A stretch of DNA of 64,000 nucleotides, taken from assembly GCA_020635955.1 (NCBI GenBank), contig JACJYW010000009.1, forward strand, positions 186,001 through 250,000. The letters run 5' to 3'. The position numbers and the translations under genes are program-made. The notes beneath the pieces are model-generated. The model made no database searches. It had not been told where the DNA came from and worked only from the letters and a program-made list of their open reading frames with translations. This document shows positions 51,302-59,993 of this stretch, piece by piece. The stretch's first letter is position 1. Every line of letters starts with the position of its first letter. Source of the stretch: Crocinitomicaceae bacterium (GTDB taxonomy: Bacteria; Bacteroidota; Bacteroidia; Flavobacteriales_D; Crocinitomicaceae).

Positions 51302-53419
51302 ATGTCAGAAACCGCAACAAAAAGTTCAAACGTGACTTCGAAAAAAACAACAAAATCAAAGATCAAAACTGACAAAAAAACGATCGAAAGAGCATTAGAA
51401 TTGATGTGTACGGCTAAAACTATGGCCGAAAAGTATGAGGAGAATGCTAAGGTAACTTCTAAATACGTGCACGCCACTTCCAGAGGACACGAAGCTATAC
51501 AATTGGCTTTGGCGCTTCAACTTAAACCGCAGGACTGGGTTGCCCCTTATTATCGTGATGACAGTATTTTGTTAGGGATTGGAATGCAGCCCTATGAAGT
51601 GATGCTGCAGGTTTTTGCTAAGAAAGACGACCCTTTTTCAGGAGGTAGAACATATTACAGTCACCCAAGTTTGAGAAGGGATGACATGCCAAAGATCCCT
51701 CATCAATCATCAGCTACCGGAATGCAGGCTATTCCTACAACCGGAGTTGCCATGGGAATTCAATACAAAGAAACTACCGGCATTGCTGACGAATATAAAG
51801 ATGGTAAACCTGTTGTGGTTTGTTCTTTAGGTGATGCGTCATGTACTGAAGGTGAAGTATCTGAAGCCTTTCAAATGGCTGCATTGAAACAGTTCCCGAT
51901 CTTGTATTTAGTTCAGGATAACGAGTGGGATATTTCAGCTAATGCCAAAGAAACGAGAGCTCAGGATATCACTCATTACATGAAAGGGTTTAAAGGAATT
52001 GAAGTTAGAACCATAGATGGAAGTGACTTTGACCTTTCTTACCAAACCGTAAAAGAGGTTTTAGATACTATCAGAAAAGAAAGAAGACCTTTCTTGATCC
52101 ATGCTAAAGTTCCACTATTAGGACATCATACATCTGGCGTAAGAAAAGAGTGGTATAGAGATGATTTGGATGAGCACGGAAAACGTGACCCGTATCCTAA
52201 AATGGTTCAATTGGCCTTAGATGCTGGAATGACAAAAAAGGCGGTTGAAGAAATTGAAAAGAATACCAGAGAATATGTAGATGCTGAGTTCGATAAAGCC
52301 ATTAATGCTGAAGAGCCAGATCCAAAAAGCATTCAGGATTTTTACTTTGCTCCAACCCCAATAACTGAAGAAAAAGGTGAGAGAGAACCTGCAGGTAAGA
52401 AACCAACTGTCTTGGTGGATTCGGCCTTGTTTGCCGTTCGTGAGATCATGGAAAAACATCCTGAAGCTTTATTGTATGGGCAGGATGTTGGAGGACGATT
52501 AGGCGGAGTATTCCGTGAAGCTGCAACATTGGCTCAACAATTTGGAGACTCTAGAGTATTCAATACACCAATTCAGGAAGCATTTATTATCGGTTCAACC
52601 GTTGGTATGTCAGCCGTTGGATTAAAACCAATCGTTGAAGTTCAGTTTGCCGATTACATCTGGCCGGGCTTAAATCAGTTGTTTACTGAGGTGAGCAGAT
52701 CTTATTACCTCTCTAATGGAAAATGGCCGGTAAGTTCAATATTACGCGTACCAATTGGAGCTTACGGTTCAGGTGGTCCTTATCACTCATCTTCAGTAGA
52801 GTCGGTTATAACAAATATTCGCGGAATAAAAGTGGCTTATCCTTCAACAGGAGCTGATCTGAAAGGATTAATGAAAGCTGCTTTCTATGATCCGAATCCG
52901 GTAGTAATGCTTGAACACAAAGGATTGTACTGGTCAAAGATCAAAGGAACTGAAAAAGCTATGACCATTGAGCCGGATGAGGATTATGTCATTCCATTTG
53001 GTAAGGCAAGAATTGTGCAGGAAGCTGATGCCGATAAGATCAAAGCCGGTGAATCTGTTGTAGTTGTTACTTACGGTAGAGGAGTTTACTGGACAATGGA
53101 AGCTGCAGAACAATTCCCAGGTCAGGTGGAGATCATTGATTTGAGAACACTTTCACCATGGGATGAAGAGACTGTTTTTGCTGCCGTTAGAAAGCATAGT
53201 AAAGTTGTTTTAGTTACGGAAGAATCTAGAGAAGCAAGCTTCACATTAGGTGTTGCAGGTAAGATCCAAAAGAATTGTTTCACCTCATTGGATGCACCAA
53301 TTGAGATAGTAGGATCGGTTGATACGCCTGCCATTCCGTTGAATTCTATACTTGAAGCTGAGCTTTTAACCAATGGTGATAAAGTAGCTGATGGAATTCG
53401 AAGCACTTTAAATTTCTAA
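51302..53419 (+). CDS. Fused alpha/beta E1 of a 2-oxoacid dehydrogenase
   Basis: A 705-residue fusion of E1 alpha (about 20-340) and E1 beta (about 365-705). The alpha part has the TPP motif CSLGDASCTEGEVSEAFQMA, where GDG is GDA. The beta part has ALLYGQDVGGRLGGVF, IVEVQFADYIWPG, and VESVITNIRGIKVAYPSTGADL. In Bacteroidota such fusions usually serve the branched-chain 2-oxoacid dehydrogenase, but pyruvate cannot be excluded. E2 and E3 are not nearby. Residues 1-30 are a low-complexity Lys/Ser/Thr tail (TKSSNVTSKKTTKSK). Confidence 0.9.
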   Translation: MSETATKSSNVTSKKTTKSKIKTDKKTIERALELMCTAKTMAEKYEENAKVTSKYVHATSRGHEAIQLALALQLKPQDWVAPYYRDDSILLGIGMQPYEVMLQVFAKKDDPFSGGRTYYSHPSLRRDDMPKIPHQSSATGMQAIPTTGVAMGIQYKETTGIADEYKDGKPVVVCSLGDASCTEGEVSEAFQMAALKQFPILYLVQDNEWDISANAKETRAQDITHYMKGFKGIEVRTIDGSDFDLSYQTVKEVLDTIRKERRPFLIHAKVPLLGHHTSGVRKEWYRDDLDEHGKRDPYPKMVQLALDAGMTKKAVEEIEKNTREYVDAEFDKAINAEEPDPKSIQDFYFAPTPITEEKGEREPAGKKPTVLVDSALFAVREIMEKHPEALLYGQDVGGRLGGVFREAATLAQQFGDSRVFNTPIQEAFIIGSTVGMSAVGLKPIVEVQFADYIWPGLNQLFTEVSRSYYLSNGKWPVSSILRVPIGAYGSGGPYHSSSVESVITNIRGIKVAYPSTGADLKGLMKAAFYDPNPVVMLEHKGLYWSKIKGTEKAMTIEPDEDYVIPFGKARIVQEADADKIKAGESVVVVTYGRGVYWTMEAAEQFPGQVEIIDLRTLSPWDEETVFAAVRKHSKVVLVTEESREASFTLGVAGKIQKNCFTSLDAPIEIVGSVDTPAIPLNSILEAELLTNGDKVADGIRSTLNF

Positions 53420-53420
53420 G

Positions 53421-53612
53421 ATGAAATCAAAATTCATGGCAGGACTGATTGCTTCATTGATCGCATTGATCTTTGTTGTAAGTATTTCAATTTTTCTTGC
53501 GCTTGTACTAGAAATTGATGCTTCCAAGAACTGGTTTACCTATACTGCTGCTTTCTTAACCATTGCTGTTTGGCTGGCAGTTTATAATAAGTTGAAGCCA
53601 AAAGATAGTTAA
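53421..53612 (+). CDS. 63-residue membrane protein
   Basis: A small protein with two hydrophobic spans (about 6-28 and 36-52). It lies 1 bp after the E1 gene, so it should be cotranscribed with it. The last 31 bp before the final codons recur exactly at 54278. Function unknown. Confidence 0.65.
   Translation: MKSKFMAGLIASLIALIFVVSISIFLALVLEIDASKNWFTYTAAFLTIAVWLAVYNKLKPKDS
53575..53605. repeat. 31-bp direct repeat, copy 1
   Basis: Identical over 31 bp to 54278-54308, beginning TGGCAGTTTATAATAAG. This copy codes the end of the 53421 membrane protein. The two copies are 703 bp apart and flank the gene at 53613-54191. Confidence 0.9.
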
Positions 53613-54191
53613 TTAAGATCTGATCTTTTCTGCTTCTCTTCCCTTAACTTCCACAATATTTCTACCTGTCCAATGGTATACTTTCTTTGTTTGAACCGTA
53701 GTAGGCGCTAAAGAAAGATCATAGTGTTTTGTTACGCGTTGAATTGATATACCATCACCAGGAAAAGAATACTCATCTATGTCAGCCGGCAAATCGCAGA
53801 TGCCGTAATTGATCTCGGGCAGTTTAAGAAAGTGATCTTTGTTCGTTACTAAATAATAATTTGAGTGGATATCTGAACAACAGGCAGAAAATTCAACCTG
53901 TACACAAACCACAGATTTAATTCCTTTCAAACCTGGATTTACCCATTCTGTAACAATAGTGGTATCGTATGTCTCGGTATATTCAATAGGAAAAGTCAAC
54001 ATAACGCGTTCAGGATCTTTAACTAAAACCAGGTCTGCCATATAAGCGCCATTAAACTGTGTTTCTACTCCAAACTTTGACACCATTTGTTGTGATGCGC
54101 CAGCTGTTTTATATGAATTTGAAGGTTTGAACGATTGCGTCATTCCTGAATGAGCAATCGAAACAATTAAAAGCAGGGTTATTGTTCTCAT
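53613..54191 (-). CDS. Exported hypothetical protein
   Basis: A 192-residue protein with a signal peptide (MRTITLLLIVSIAHSG). The mature part is predicted beta-rich, with EFSACCSDIHSNYYLVTNKD holding a cysteine pair. No family recognised. It is flanked by the 31-bp direct repeats and converges on the small membrane-protein gene with no gap. A 13-bp palindrome (GTAGCTAAGCTAC, 54192-54204) lies directly before its start codon. Confidence 0.7.
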   Translation of the reverse strand: MRTITLLLIVSIAHSGMTQSFKPSNSYKTAGASQQMVSKFGVETQFNGAYMADLVLVKDPERVMLTFPIEYTETYDTTIVTEWVNPGLKGIKSVVCVQVEFSACCSDIHSNYYLVTNKDHFLKLPEINYGICDLPADIDEYSFPGDGISIQRVTKHYDLSLAPTTVQTKKVYHWTGRNIVEVKGREAEKIRS

Positions 54192-54277
54192 GTAGCTAAG
54201 CTACGCAGGGATCATAAGAATCCTGATATCAAATAATAAGACAAAAGTTTCGAATAATAATTCTAGATCCTACCGGA

Positions 54278-54308
54278 TGGCAGTTTATAATAAGTTGAAG
54301 CCAAAAGA
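54278..54308. repeat. 31-bp direct repeat, copy 2
   Basis: Exact copy of 53575-53605, in the gap between two genes. In frame it would read AVYNKLKPKEE and stop, against AVYNKLKPKDS in copy 1. The rest of the small membrane-protein gene is not present upstream of this copy. Confidence 0.9.
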
Positions 54309-54321
54309 GGAATAAAATCCA

Positions 54322-55716
54322 CTATTTCTTAAGCAATACAAAGTGTTTGAATTGTTTTTCGATCTGATAATTTCCGGTATCGCTTCCATTATGCAGAAGT
54401 AAAAAATCAGCCACTGAATTATCGAAATGATCAAGATCTGTGTCAATACATTTTACATCTGTAAATAACCATAACACCCTGGGTTTAATAAAGCCAATAG
54501 TAGCATCTGAAGGTATTTCTGAGGATAAATACTCGTAAACTTCACGCGTTTCAGGAATATCCACTTCATTCGTGTTGAGTTTAGCATATTCATTGATCTG
54601 ACCGAATGAATTAACTGAAAATACTAACAGATAAATACACATAAATCCGTAGGCTATAATTGGTTTTACTTTAATTTTTTCAATGAGAAATTGAATCCCT
54701 TTAAGTCCAAAAAAGACAAATAAAGGCAGCAATGGAAACAAAAATCTTACACCTTGAACACTTGGCCATACAAGTAGAACCGCAAAGTAAAGCACAATGA
54801 AAACAATAAAGTACGCATATTGCTTAAAGCTAATCACTGCGCCAAATATGGTAAAGAGCATTAACGCCAATCCTAAAACGAAGTCAAGACTTCCAAAAAA
54901 GAAAACATCAGACAATAACAACATGTAATATTCAAAATTCCCAAAGATCCTGTCTATTGTAATGCCCGAAAAGAACATTTCCAAATGATTGGCTCCACCT
55001 GAAGGAAATATCAACTTGATTATCGCATATGCTGAAACAAAGAGTGCATAAGGAATATATTTTATCCATTTTCTTGAAGTATACTTCTCTTTATTCATTA
55101 TTTGATATGCAAGGAGTGTTGGAAGCAGTACTATGCCAATATCCCTTGTGAAATAAGCATAAAAGATGCTCGAAGCCAGAAAAACCTGATTGATTACAGA
55201 ATTCTTCAAGGTCATCAAATAAAAACTCAGGATAACCAAAAAGAAAAAAGGCAGATCAGACAAGATCATATCACAAAAGATGATAAAATGAGGATTGAAT
55301 GCTATTAAAATGATGATAATAAAAGCATAGATGATCGAATTGAAATTGGATTTAAAAACCTTGTATAATACTGGTATTGATAACAAGAAAAAAAAGGCGC
55401 ACAAGTACTTCATTTTCAAAAAATCCAATCCAAATAATTGATAGATCGGTGCCAGCAATATTGGAAATCCATTAGGATACAGGTAAGGCCCAATTTCCTT
55501 AATTGAATTCTCCATAGAATATTTGTTGATCTCGTAAGCTTCCTGAAGATTTCCGTCCGAAAGATGTTTAGCCTGATTTACATACAATGCAAAATCACCG
55601 GCCCACATATTATGACCATCCTTAACAACAGTTGTAATTAAGTAAGCGGATACAAGTAAAATGATCGTTAGCACGATCTTGTTTTGGTAAGTTCTTATTT
55701 TACTTAGTAAGACCAA
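54322..55716 (-). CDS. GT39-like polyprenyl-linked-sugar glycosyltransferase
   Basis: A 464-residue integral membrane protein with about ten to eleven spans. After the first helix comes a loop with AGDFALYVNQAKHL, which fits the acidic site in the first extracytoplasmic loop of the ArnT/PMT (GT39, GT-C) fold. Later VWPSVQGVRFLFPLLPLF matches the Arg-Phe-(Leu/Ile)-x-Pro pattern of such enzymes. The C-terminal soluble tail is about 90 residues. It probably moves a sugar from a polyprenyl phosphate to an outside acceptor. Acceptor unknown. Confidence 0.78.
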   Translation of the reverse strand: MVLLSKIRTYQNKIVLTIILLVSAYLITTVVKDGHNMWAGDFALYVNQAKHLSDGNLQEAYEINKYSMENSIKEIGPYLYPNGFPILLAPIYQLFGLDFLKMKYLCAFFFLLSIPVLYKVFKSNFNSIIYAFIIIILIAFNPHFIIFCDMILSDLPFFFLVILSFYLMTLKNSVINQVFLASSIFYAYFTRDIGIVLLPTLLAYQIMNKEKYTSRKWIKYIPYALFVSAYAIIKLIFPSGGANHLEMFFSGITIDRIFGNFEYYMLLLSDVFFFGSLDFVLGLALMLFTIFGAVISFKQYAYFIVFIVLYFAVLLVWPSVQGVRFLFPLLPLFVFFGLKGIQFLIEKIKVKPIIAYGFMCIYLLVFSVNSFGQINEYAKLNTNEVDIPETREVYEYLSSEIPSDATIGFIKPRVLWLFTDVKCIDTDLDHFDNSVADFLLLHNGSDTGNYQIEKQFKHFVLLKK

Positions 55717-55734
55717 ATAAATGAATACTTAGGA

Positions 55735-58113
55735 TCAAATTCTACCGGATTGTCCGGATTCAGATTCTTTAATATTGGTGCCTTGTTTCAAACGACCGAA
55801 TTTATAGAAGAACCCAAATCTGAAGGTAGTGAATTGAGACTGATTTAAAGAACTTAGCTGATAATTCCCGGCAATAGTTGTGCTTTTATATTTTGGAGGT
55901 ATTATGTCATCTACATCCAAATAGATCTGGAAATTATTTCCTTTGAATTTTTTCGTTAACCTCATTCCCCAAAGGAACACTGTATTTTGTCTATATCCAT
56001 CACCACCCCATCTGGCAATATTCAAGTTGTTTGAAATATCAATGTTCTTAGGCAACATAAAATTCAACCAGGAATAAAATCCATAGGTAACATTGTAAAA
56101 GCGAGCACGGTGAAACAAAGGGGTATAATCAAATCTGTTGTATTCGAACCACAAGGAATTCCATCCATTTAGCCATTTCGCTTGAATTGGCGCATTAAGA
56201 CTAACAGATATTCCTTGTTCCTTATCGGCATTCCATGGAGTTGTATTGATAAGAAAGGTACTGTCATCAACAAATTGCAATGAACTTACAGGTCTTCTAT
56301 CTATGGAATACTCTACGCTAATGTTATAGGCATAAAAAATATCGAACTCCATTCCCACAGATTGCTCTATGGCGGGTCTTAAAAATGGATTACCATATTG
56401 GATATTCAAACTATCCTGAATTCTAACGAATGGATCAAAATTAGAAAATGACGGACGGTCAATTCCACTGGAATAATAAATGGTCATTGAAAGATTCTCA
56501 GCAGGTTCGAAAAGTATACTTGCAGATGGAAAAGGTAAGATGTACACAGAATCAATGAACTGTTTATTCAGTGAGTTGCTGTACCCATTCAAGCCCGAAT
56601 ATTCACCTCTAATTCCAAGTCGAAAACCGAAAGCATCCCAATCTTTTTGTAGTTCAGTAAATATACCTCCAATGTGTTCTTTGTAGTCATATGAATTCGA
56701 ATAAACCGGATCTAGCACCCAGCTATCATTCACATCTGTATATTGATCAAAGGCCTTATTGTTTTTGAGCATATTGAAACTTCCACCAACATTTAATTTC
56801 CATCCGGAGGTATCAAAAACGTGCTCATAATTGATCCTTAATTCACCAATATTTGGCCTATCTCTTGAATCATTCAAACGCTTGAATACAGATGATTGTC
56901 CTGATACTACATCATCAAACAAGCTGGTGTATTCATTGTTACCTTCACTAATTTTCAATATATAATTGAAGTTGACCTCAAAAAAGCTCTTATTCGTATC
57001 TGTTTCCCATTGATAGTTCAAAAAAGCACTATTGTTTAACCAGGTGTATCCTGGTAATGAACTTTGTTCTTGTTGGATAGTTGTTTGATCATCTTCAATA
57101 TATCTCATGGTAGAATTAGTATTTGAACCACTCAAACTTCCATTCATACGGTACCCGGAAGTGATTTTATGCTTGTCATTAATTCGGTACGCAGCCTTAA
57201 GATTTGCATATTGCCAGGTCCACCATTGATCAGAGGTTGATTTATCATAATATTCCCTGTTTGAATCATCCGTGGTTTTACCATAGGTTGAATCCAAGGA
57301 AAAACTTGAACTATAATTACCCCCAAAATGCCCATTGAAAGAGAACTTTTTTCTTTTGACACTCAGCCCCACTCCTATTCTTCCTGAAGGTTTTAATTGA
57401 GTATTGACACCGCCATTCGCACTTATGGTCATATTATATCCTTCTAAATGAAAATTCTTAGTGTACACTTCAATTACTCCTCCACCCTTTCCCTGTGCTC
57501 GATATTTAGCAGAAGGATTTGTTATGATCTCGATACTTTCGATCATGTCGGCAGGAATCGCCTTCAACTCATCATTGGTAATGATAGGCTGCCTGTCAAT
57601 GAGGATCAATGGACTTCCTTTACCAATGATCTCAATTCTTTCATTATCGGGAGAACTGATCTTAGGTGATGCTTTTAAGACATCAAACAATGTTGGTAGC
57701 GTTTGCAGATTGGTTCCTTCAACATTTACTTTGATACCGTCCATGGTTCTTAAGTACGTTGGCTTAATGTATTTCACTTCAACCGTTTCTAGATTTCTAT
57801 CAGCTTCCAATTGAATGATCCCAAGAGATACAACCGTATCTACCGCTTCAAAATTGATCAGAGTATCGAGAAAACCCGGGATCTTGAACTTTACATAGAA
57901 TTCTTTTGAACCATCAGTATCCATCAATACTGAGAAGTAAGTACTATCAATATAACTGCCCTTTTTCAAAGAAGAATCTGGCAATGAAAAGATGGTCAAC
58001 TGACCGATAGCATCATTTATAGAAGTGGATGCGAAATTACCTTCCAACCTGATCATTTGTGAAAACGAAGTGATGGATAGAAGAAATACAACAAGAAATA
58101 CTAATTTTTTCAT
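55735..58113 (-). CDS. Outer-membrane beta-barrel protein (TonB-receptor-like)
   Basis: A 792-residue outer-membrane protein. Signal peptide, then a CarboxypepD_reg-like domain (about 20-110), a plug-like domain (about 120-220, IEIIGKGSPLILIDRQP, ESIEIITNPSAKYRAQGKGG), and a long C-terminal barrel with many alternating aromatic strands (about 230-780). The final residues (FGFFYKFGRLKQG) resemble a barrel end, followed by a polar tail. No TonB box is apparent. The family (outer membrane beta-barrel type 3) is of unknown substrate. Confidence 0.86.
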   Translation of the reverse strand: MKKLVFLVVFLLSITSFSQMIRLEGNFASTSINDAIGQLTIFSLPDSSLKKGSYIDSTYFSVLMDTDGSKEFYVKFKIPGFLDTLINFEAVDTVVSLGIIQLEADRNLETVEVKYIKPTYLRTMDGIKVNVEGTNLQTLPTLFDVLKASPKISSPDNERIEIIGKGSPLILIDRQPIITNDELKAIPADMIESIEIITNPSAKYRAQGKGGGVIEVYTKNFHLEGYNMTISANGGVNTQLKPSGRIGVGLSVKRKKFSFNGHFGGNYSSSFSLDSTYGKTTDDSNREYYDKSTSDQWWTWQYANLKAAYRINDKHKITSGYRMNGSLSGSNTNSTMRYIEDDQTTIQQEQSSLPGYTWLNNSAFLNYQWETDTNKSFFEVNFNYILKISEGNNEYTSLFDDVVSGQSSVFKRLNDSRDRPNIGELRINYEHVFDTSGWKLNVGGSFNMLKNNKAFDQYTDVNDSWVLDPVYSNSYDYKEHIGGIFTELQKDWDAFGFRLGIRGEYSGLNGYSNSLNKQFIDSVYILPFPSASILFEPAENLSMTIYYSSGIDRPSFSNFDPFVRIQDSLNIQYGNPFLRPAIEQSVGMEFDIFYAYNISVEYSIDRRPVSSLQFVDDSTFLINTTPWNADKEQGISVSLNAPIQAKWLNGWNSLWFEYNRFDYTPLFHRARFYNVTYGFYSWLNFMLPKNIDISNNLNIARWGGDGYRQNTVFLWGMRLTKKFKGNNFQIYLDVDDIIPPKYKSTTIAGNYQLSSLNQSQFTTFRFGFFYKFGRLKQGTNIKESESGQSGRI

Positions 58114-58268
58114 TTTTGAGTATGGGTTCGCTTCAAGAACGCTTTTTCATTCAATTGGTAACAAAGCTAATGCAGTATAAATGAATATCAAGTAGAAATA
58201 CTCAAAAGGTAAAACCACCATTTAAGAGGAAATAATGACGACTAGACTTGACCATAATGCTATCCCGA

Positions 58269-58958
58269 TCATCTAATATTTACCAATATGATAAAGGTGA
58301 TAAACCAGAAAAGGATCAATCCTCCGAACATGAAAGTTGGAATATTGAGCCGCTTCTTATTTTGAGTAGCAACCTCTTCAGCGGCTAAAACTGCTTCCTT
58401 TGGACCATTGACGTCAAATACAACTTCACTCAAAATTTTCCATTTTTTTAGGAGAACCACTATCAAAGTTGTTGATGTGGCAATCCAGTACAAATAAGAT
58501 TCATTTGATGTTTTCAAATAAAAAATCCATTCCATTATAAATGGAAATACTACGATACTTAAAATGACCACATTCAAAATGGCAATGGATGTTCCCTGTG
58601 CTTTCCAAAAGTTCTCTCCATTTATCTTCCTATTGGAGATAACAAAAAGTAATATCACTACAGGATAAGAAACCATTTCACTCATTAGCTCAAGCAATAG
58701 AAACCCTTCAAGATCAATAAGATCCTGACTCAACATTACCACAAGAAAAATAATATTCAATAAGGACCAGAGTGCGGATCTGGAATTATATAGGGATTGT
58801 GAAGATCTTGCGTAGGCAACCAGATTGAGCAGAAAAACAAGCCAGCCAACCAGCATTATATAGTTATTAAAATAGCTTTCAGTATAGATCAGATAGCCAC
58901 ATGCTAGAAAAGGTATAAGAAAACTAAGTACTGTATCAATAGCAACTATTATTCTCAT
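58269..58958 (-). CDS. Integral membrane protein of unknown function
   Basis: A 229-residue protein with about six to seven hydrophobic spans, from MRIIVAIDTVLSFLIPFLACG to the C-terminal GLILFWFITFIILVNIR. The start at 58958 is preferred over ATG 59003, since it lies 2 bp after the stop of the NlpC/P60 gene and keeps the first span intact. No family is recognised. Confidence 0.7.
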   Translation of the reverse strand: MRIIVAIDTVLSFLIPFLACGYLIYTESYFNNYIMLVGWLVFLLNLVAYARSSQSLYNSRSALWSLLNIIFLVVMLSQDLIDLEGFLLLELMSEMVSYPVVILLFVISNRKINGENFWKAQGTSIAILNVVILSIVVFPFIMEWIFYLKTSNESYLYWIATSTTLIVVLLKKWKILSEVVFDVNGPKEAVLAAEEVATQNKKRLNIPTFMFGGLILFWFITFIILVNIR

Positions 58959-58960
58959 TT

Positions 58961-59851
58961 CTATTCCAAATAAGTCCCTGCCCCTTTTAGTTTTGGTTTC
59001 CAATAAGTTGATTGTTCGATATTCGTAACTATAACGCCTTTACTGGTAGAAGCATGCACCATTGTCAACTCCTCCCCTTTGTTGGAAACCACCATGCCAA
59101 CATGTGTAATTTTAGCATCAGACCCAAAGAACACCAGATCTGCTTTTTGAGCATTTTCAATTTTCACTTTCTTCGCTTCTTCCATTTGACCAGAAGCTGT
59201 TCTCGAAACAATAATTCCAAATTTTTTCAATACATAAGACGTGAATCCAGAACAGTCAAAGCCACTCTCATCTGCACCGGCCCAAACATATTTTATCCCA
59301 ACCAAAGATTTAGCATAAACAACGATCTTATCTCTATAAGCATCTCCTGATGATTGACCATTTGCCAAATCCGGAGCATCCAAATTTTCATGTGTATCTG
59401 GTTTGCCTTTGATCTCTTTAAAATATTTGAAACTAAAATCAAAGACCATATCAGCATCTTTTGAATATGCCTGATCCTTTAAATTCCTTCCCAATTTATC
59501 CAGATACGTTTTGATACTAGAGATCTCATAATAATGCGCGTTCAAATAATCTGCATACGAAGGATGTTCAGAGAATTGCCTGTATGATTCCACAGCTTCT
59601 TCAATGCAATTCTTGTGACGTTTGTACCACTTTGGATCACCTGCTAACCTGAAAATCGATAATGATAGATAATAGGAAGGCAAACCACTGTAATCATAAG
59701 CCGGATCAGCTAATAATTTCCTTGATTTTCTATACACCTTATGATAATAACCCTGGTCATAGAGTACTTCCAATTGATCGATCTTCTTATCCTGTGAAAG
59801 AACCGATCCTTCAAAAATCAAAACACTAAATATGACGAGCATCCAACGCAT
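58961..59851 (-). CDS. NlpC/P60-family peptidase
   Basis: A 296-residue exported cysteine peptidase. Signal peptide from MRWMLVIFSVLIFEG to VLSQ, then a helical region (about 25-150) without a known domain, and the C-terminal NlpC/P60 domain (about 175-296). The catalytic Cys is in FDCSGFTSYVLKK and the His in THVGMVV. It likely cuts peptidoglycan stem peptides. The preferred start is ATG 59851, since an upstream ATG at 59944 adds 31 residues that spoil the signal peptide. A -7 box is 4 bp upstream. Confidence 0.87.
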   Translation of the reverse strand: MRWMLVIFSVLIFEGSVLSQDKKIDQLEVLYDQGYYHKVYRKSRKLLADPAYDYSGLPSYYLSLSIFRLAGDPKWYKRHKNCIEEAVESYRQFSEHPSYADYLNAHYYEISSIKTYLDKLGRNLKDQAYSKDADMVFDFSFKYFKEIKGKPDTHENLDAPDLANGQSSGDAYRDKIVVYAKSLVGIKYVWAGADESGFDCSGFTSYVLKKFGIIVSRTASGQMEEAKKVKIENAQKADLVFFGSDAKITHVGMVVSNKGEELTMVHASTSKGVIVTNIEQSTYWKPKLKGAGTYLE

Positions 59852-59855
59852 GAAA

Positions 59856-59863
59856 CAAAAATA
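59856..59863 (-). promoter_or_regulatory. -7 promoter box of the NlpC/P60 gene (TATTTTTG)
   Basis: The plus-strand CAAAAATA is TATTTTTG on the minus strand, an exact TAnnTTTG match. It ends 4 bp before the preferred ATG at 59851, as at truA, so the mRNA may lack a leader. Confidence 0.5.
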
Positions 59864-59954
59864 AATTCTATCCCTTGCTTTTACTACAATGAAATGGACC
59901 AAGTGTTCACAAGTTGGTGTTAATTTGTCTGCCATTGTCAGCAATTTAGAGCGG

Positions 59955-59973
59955 TAATTTTGGTGTAACTTTG
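59955..59973 (+). promoter_or_regulatory. Two tandem -7 boxes upstream of lpxB
   Basis: TAATTTTG (59955-59962) and TAACTTTG (59966-59973) both match TAnnTTTG, with starts 11 bp apart. They lie 20-30 bp before the TTG start of lpxB, on the same strand, and could give two nearby transcription starts. Confidence 0.6.
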
Positions 59974-59993
59974 CTGATTAAACCATAATTGTC

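Noticed and set aside
54192..54204. 13-bp palindrome GTAGCTAAGCTAC directly before a start codon
   Set aside because: It is short and single and could be chance. Noted in the gene entry only.
58114..58207. 10-bp inverted repeat (TTTTGAGTAT / ATACTCAAAA) 74 bp apart, before the outer-membrane barrel gene
   Set aside because: The arms are short and AT-rich and the loop is long. A chance occurrence is likely, and no riboswitch-like structure was evident between them.
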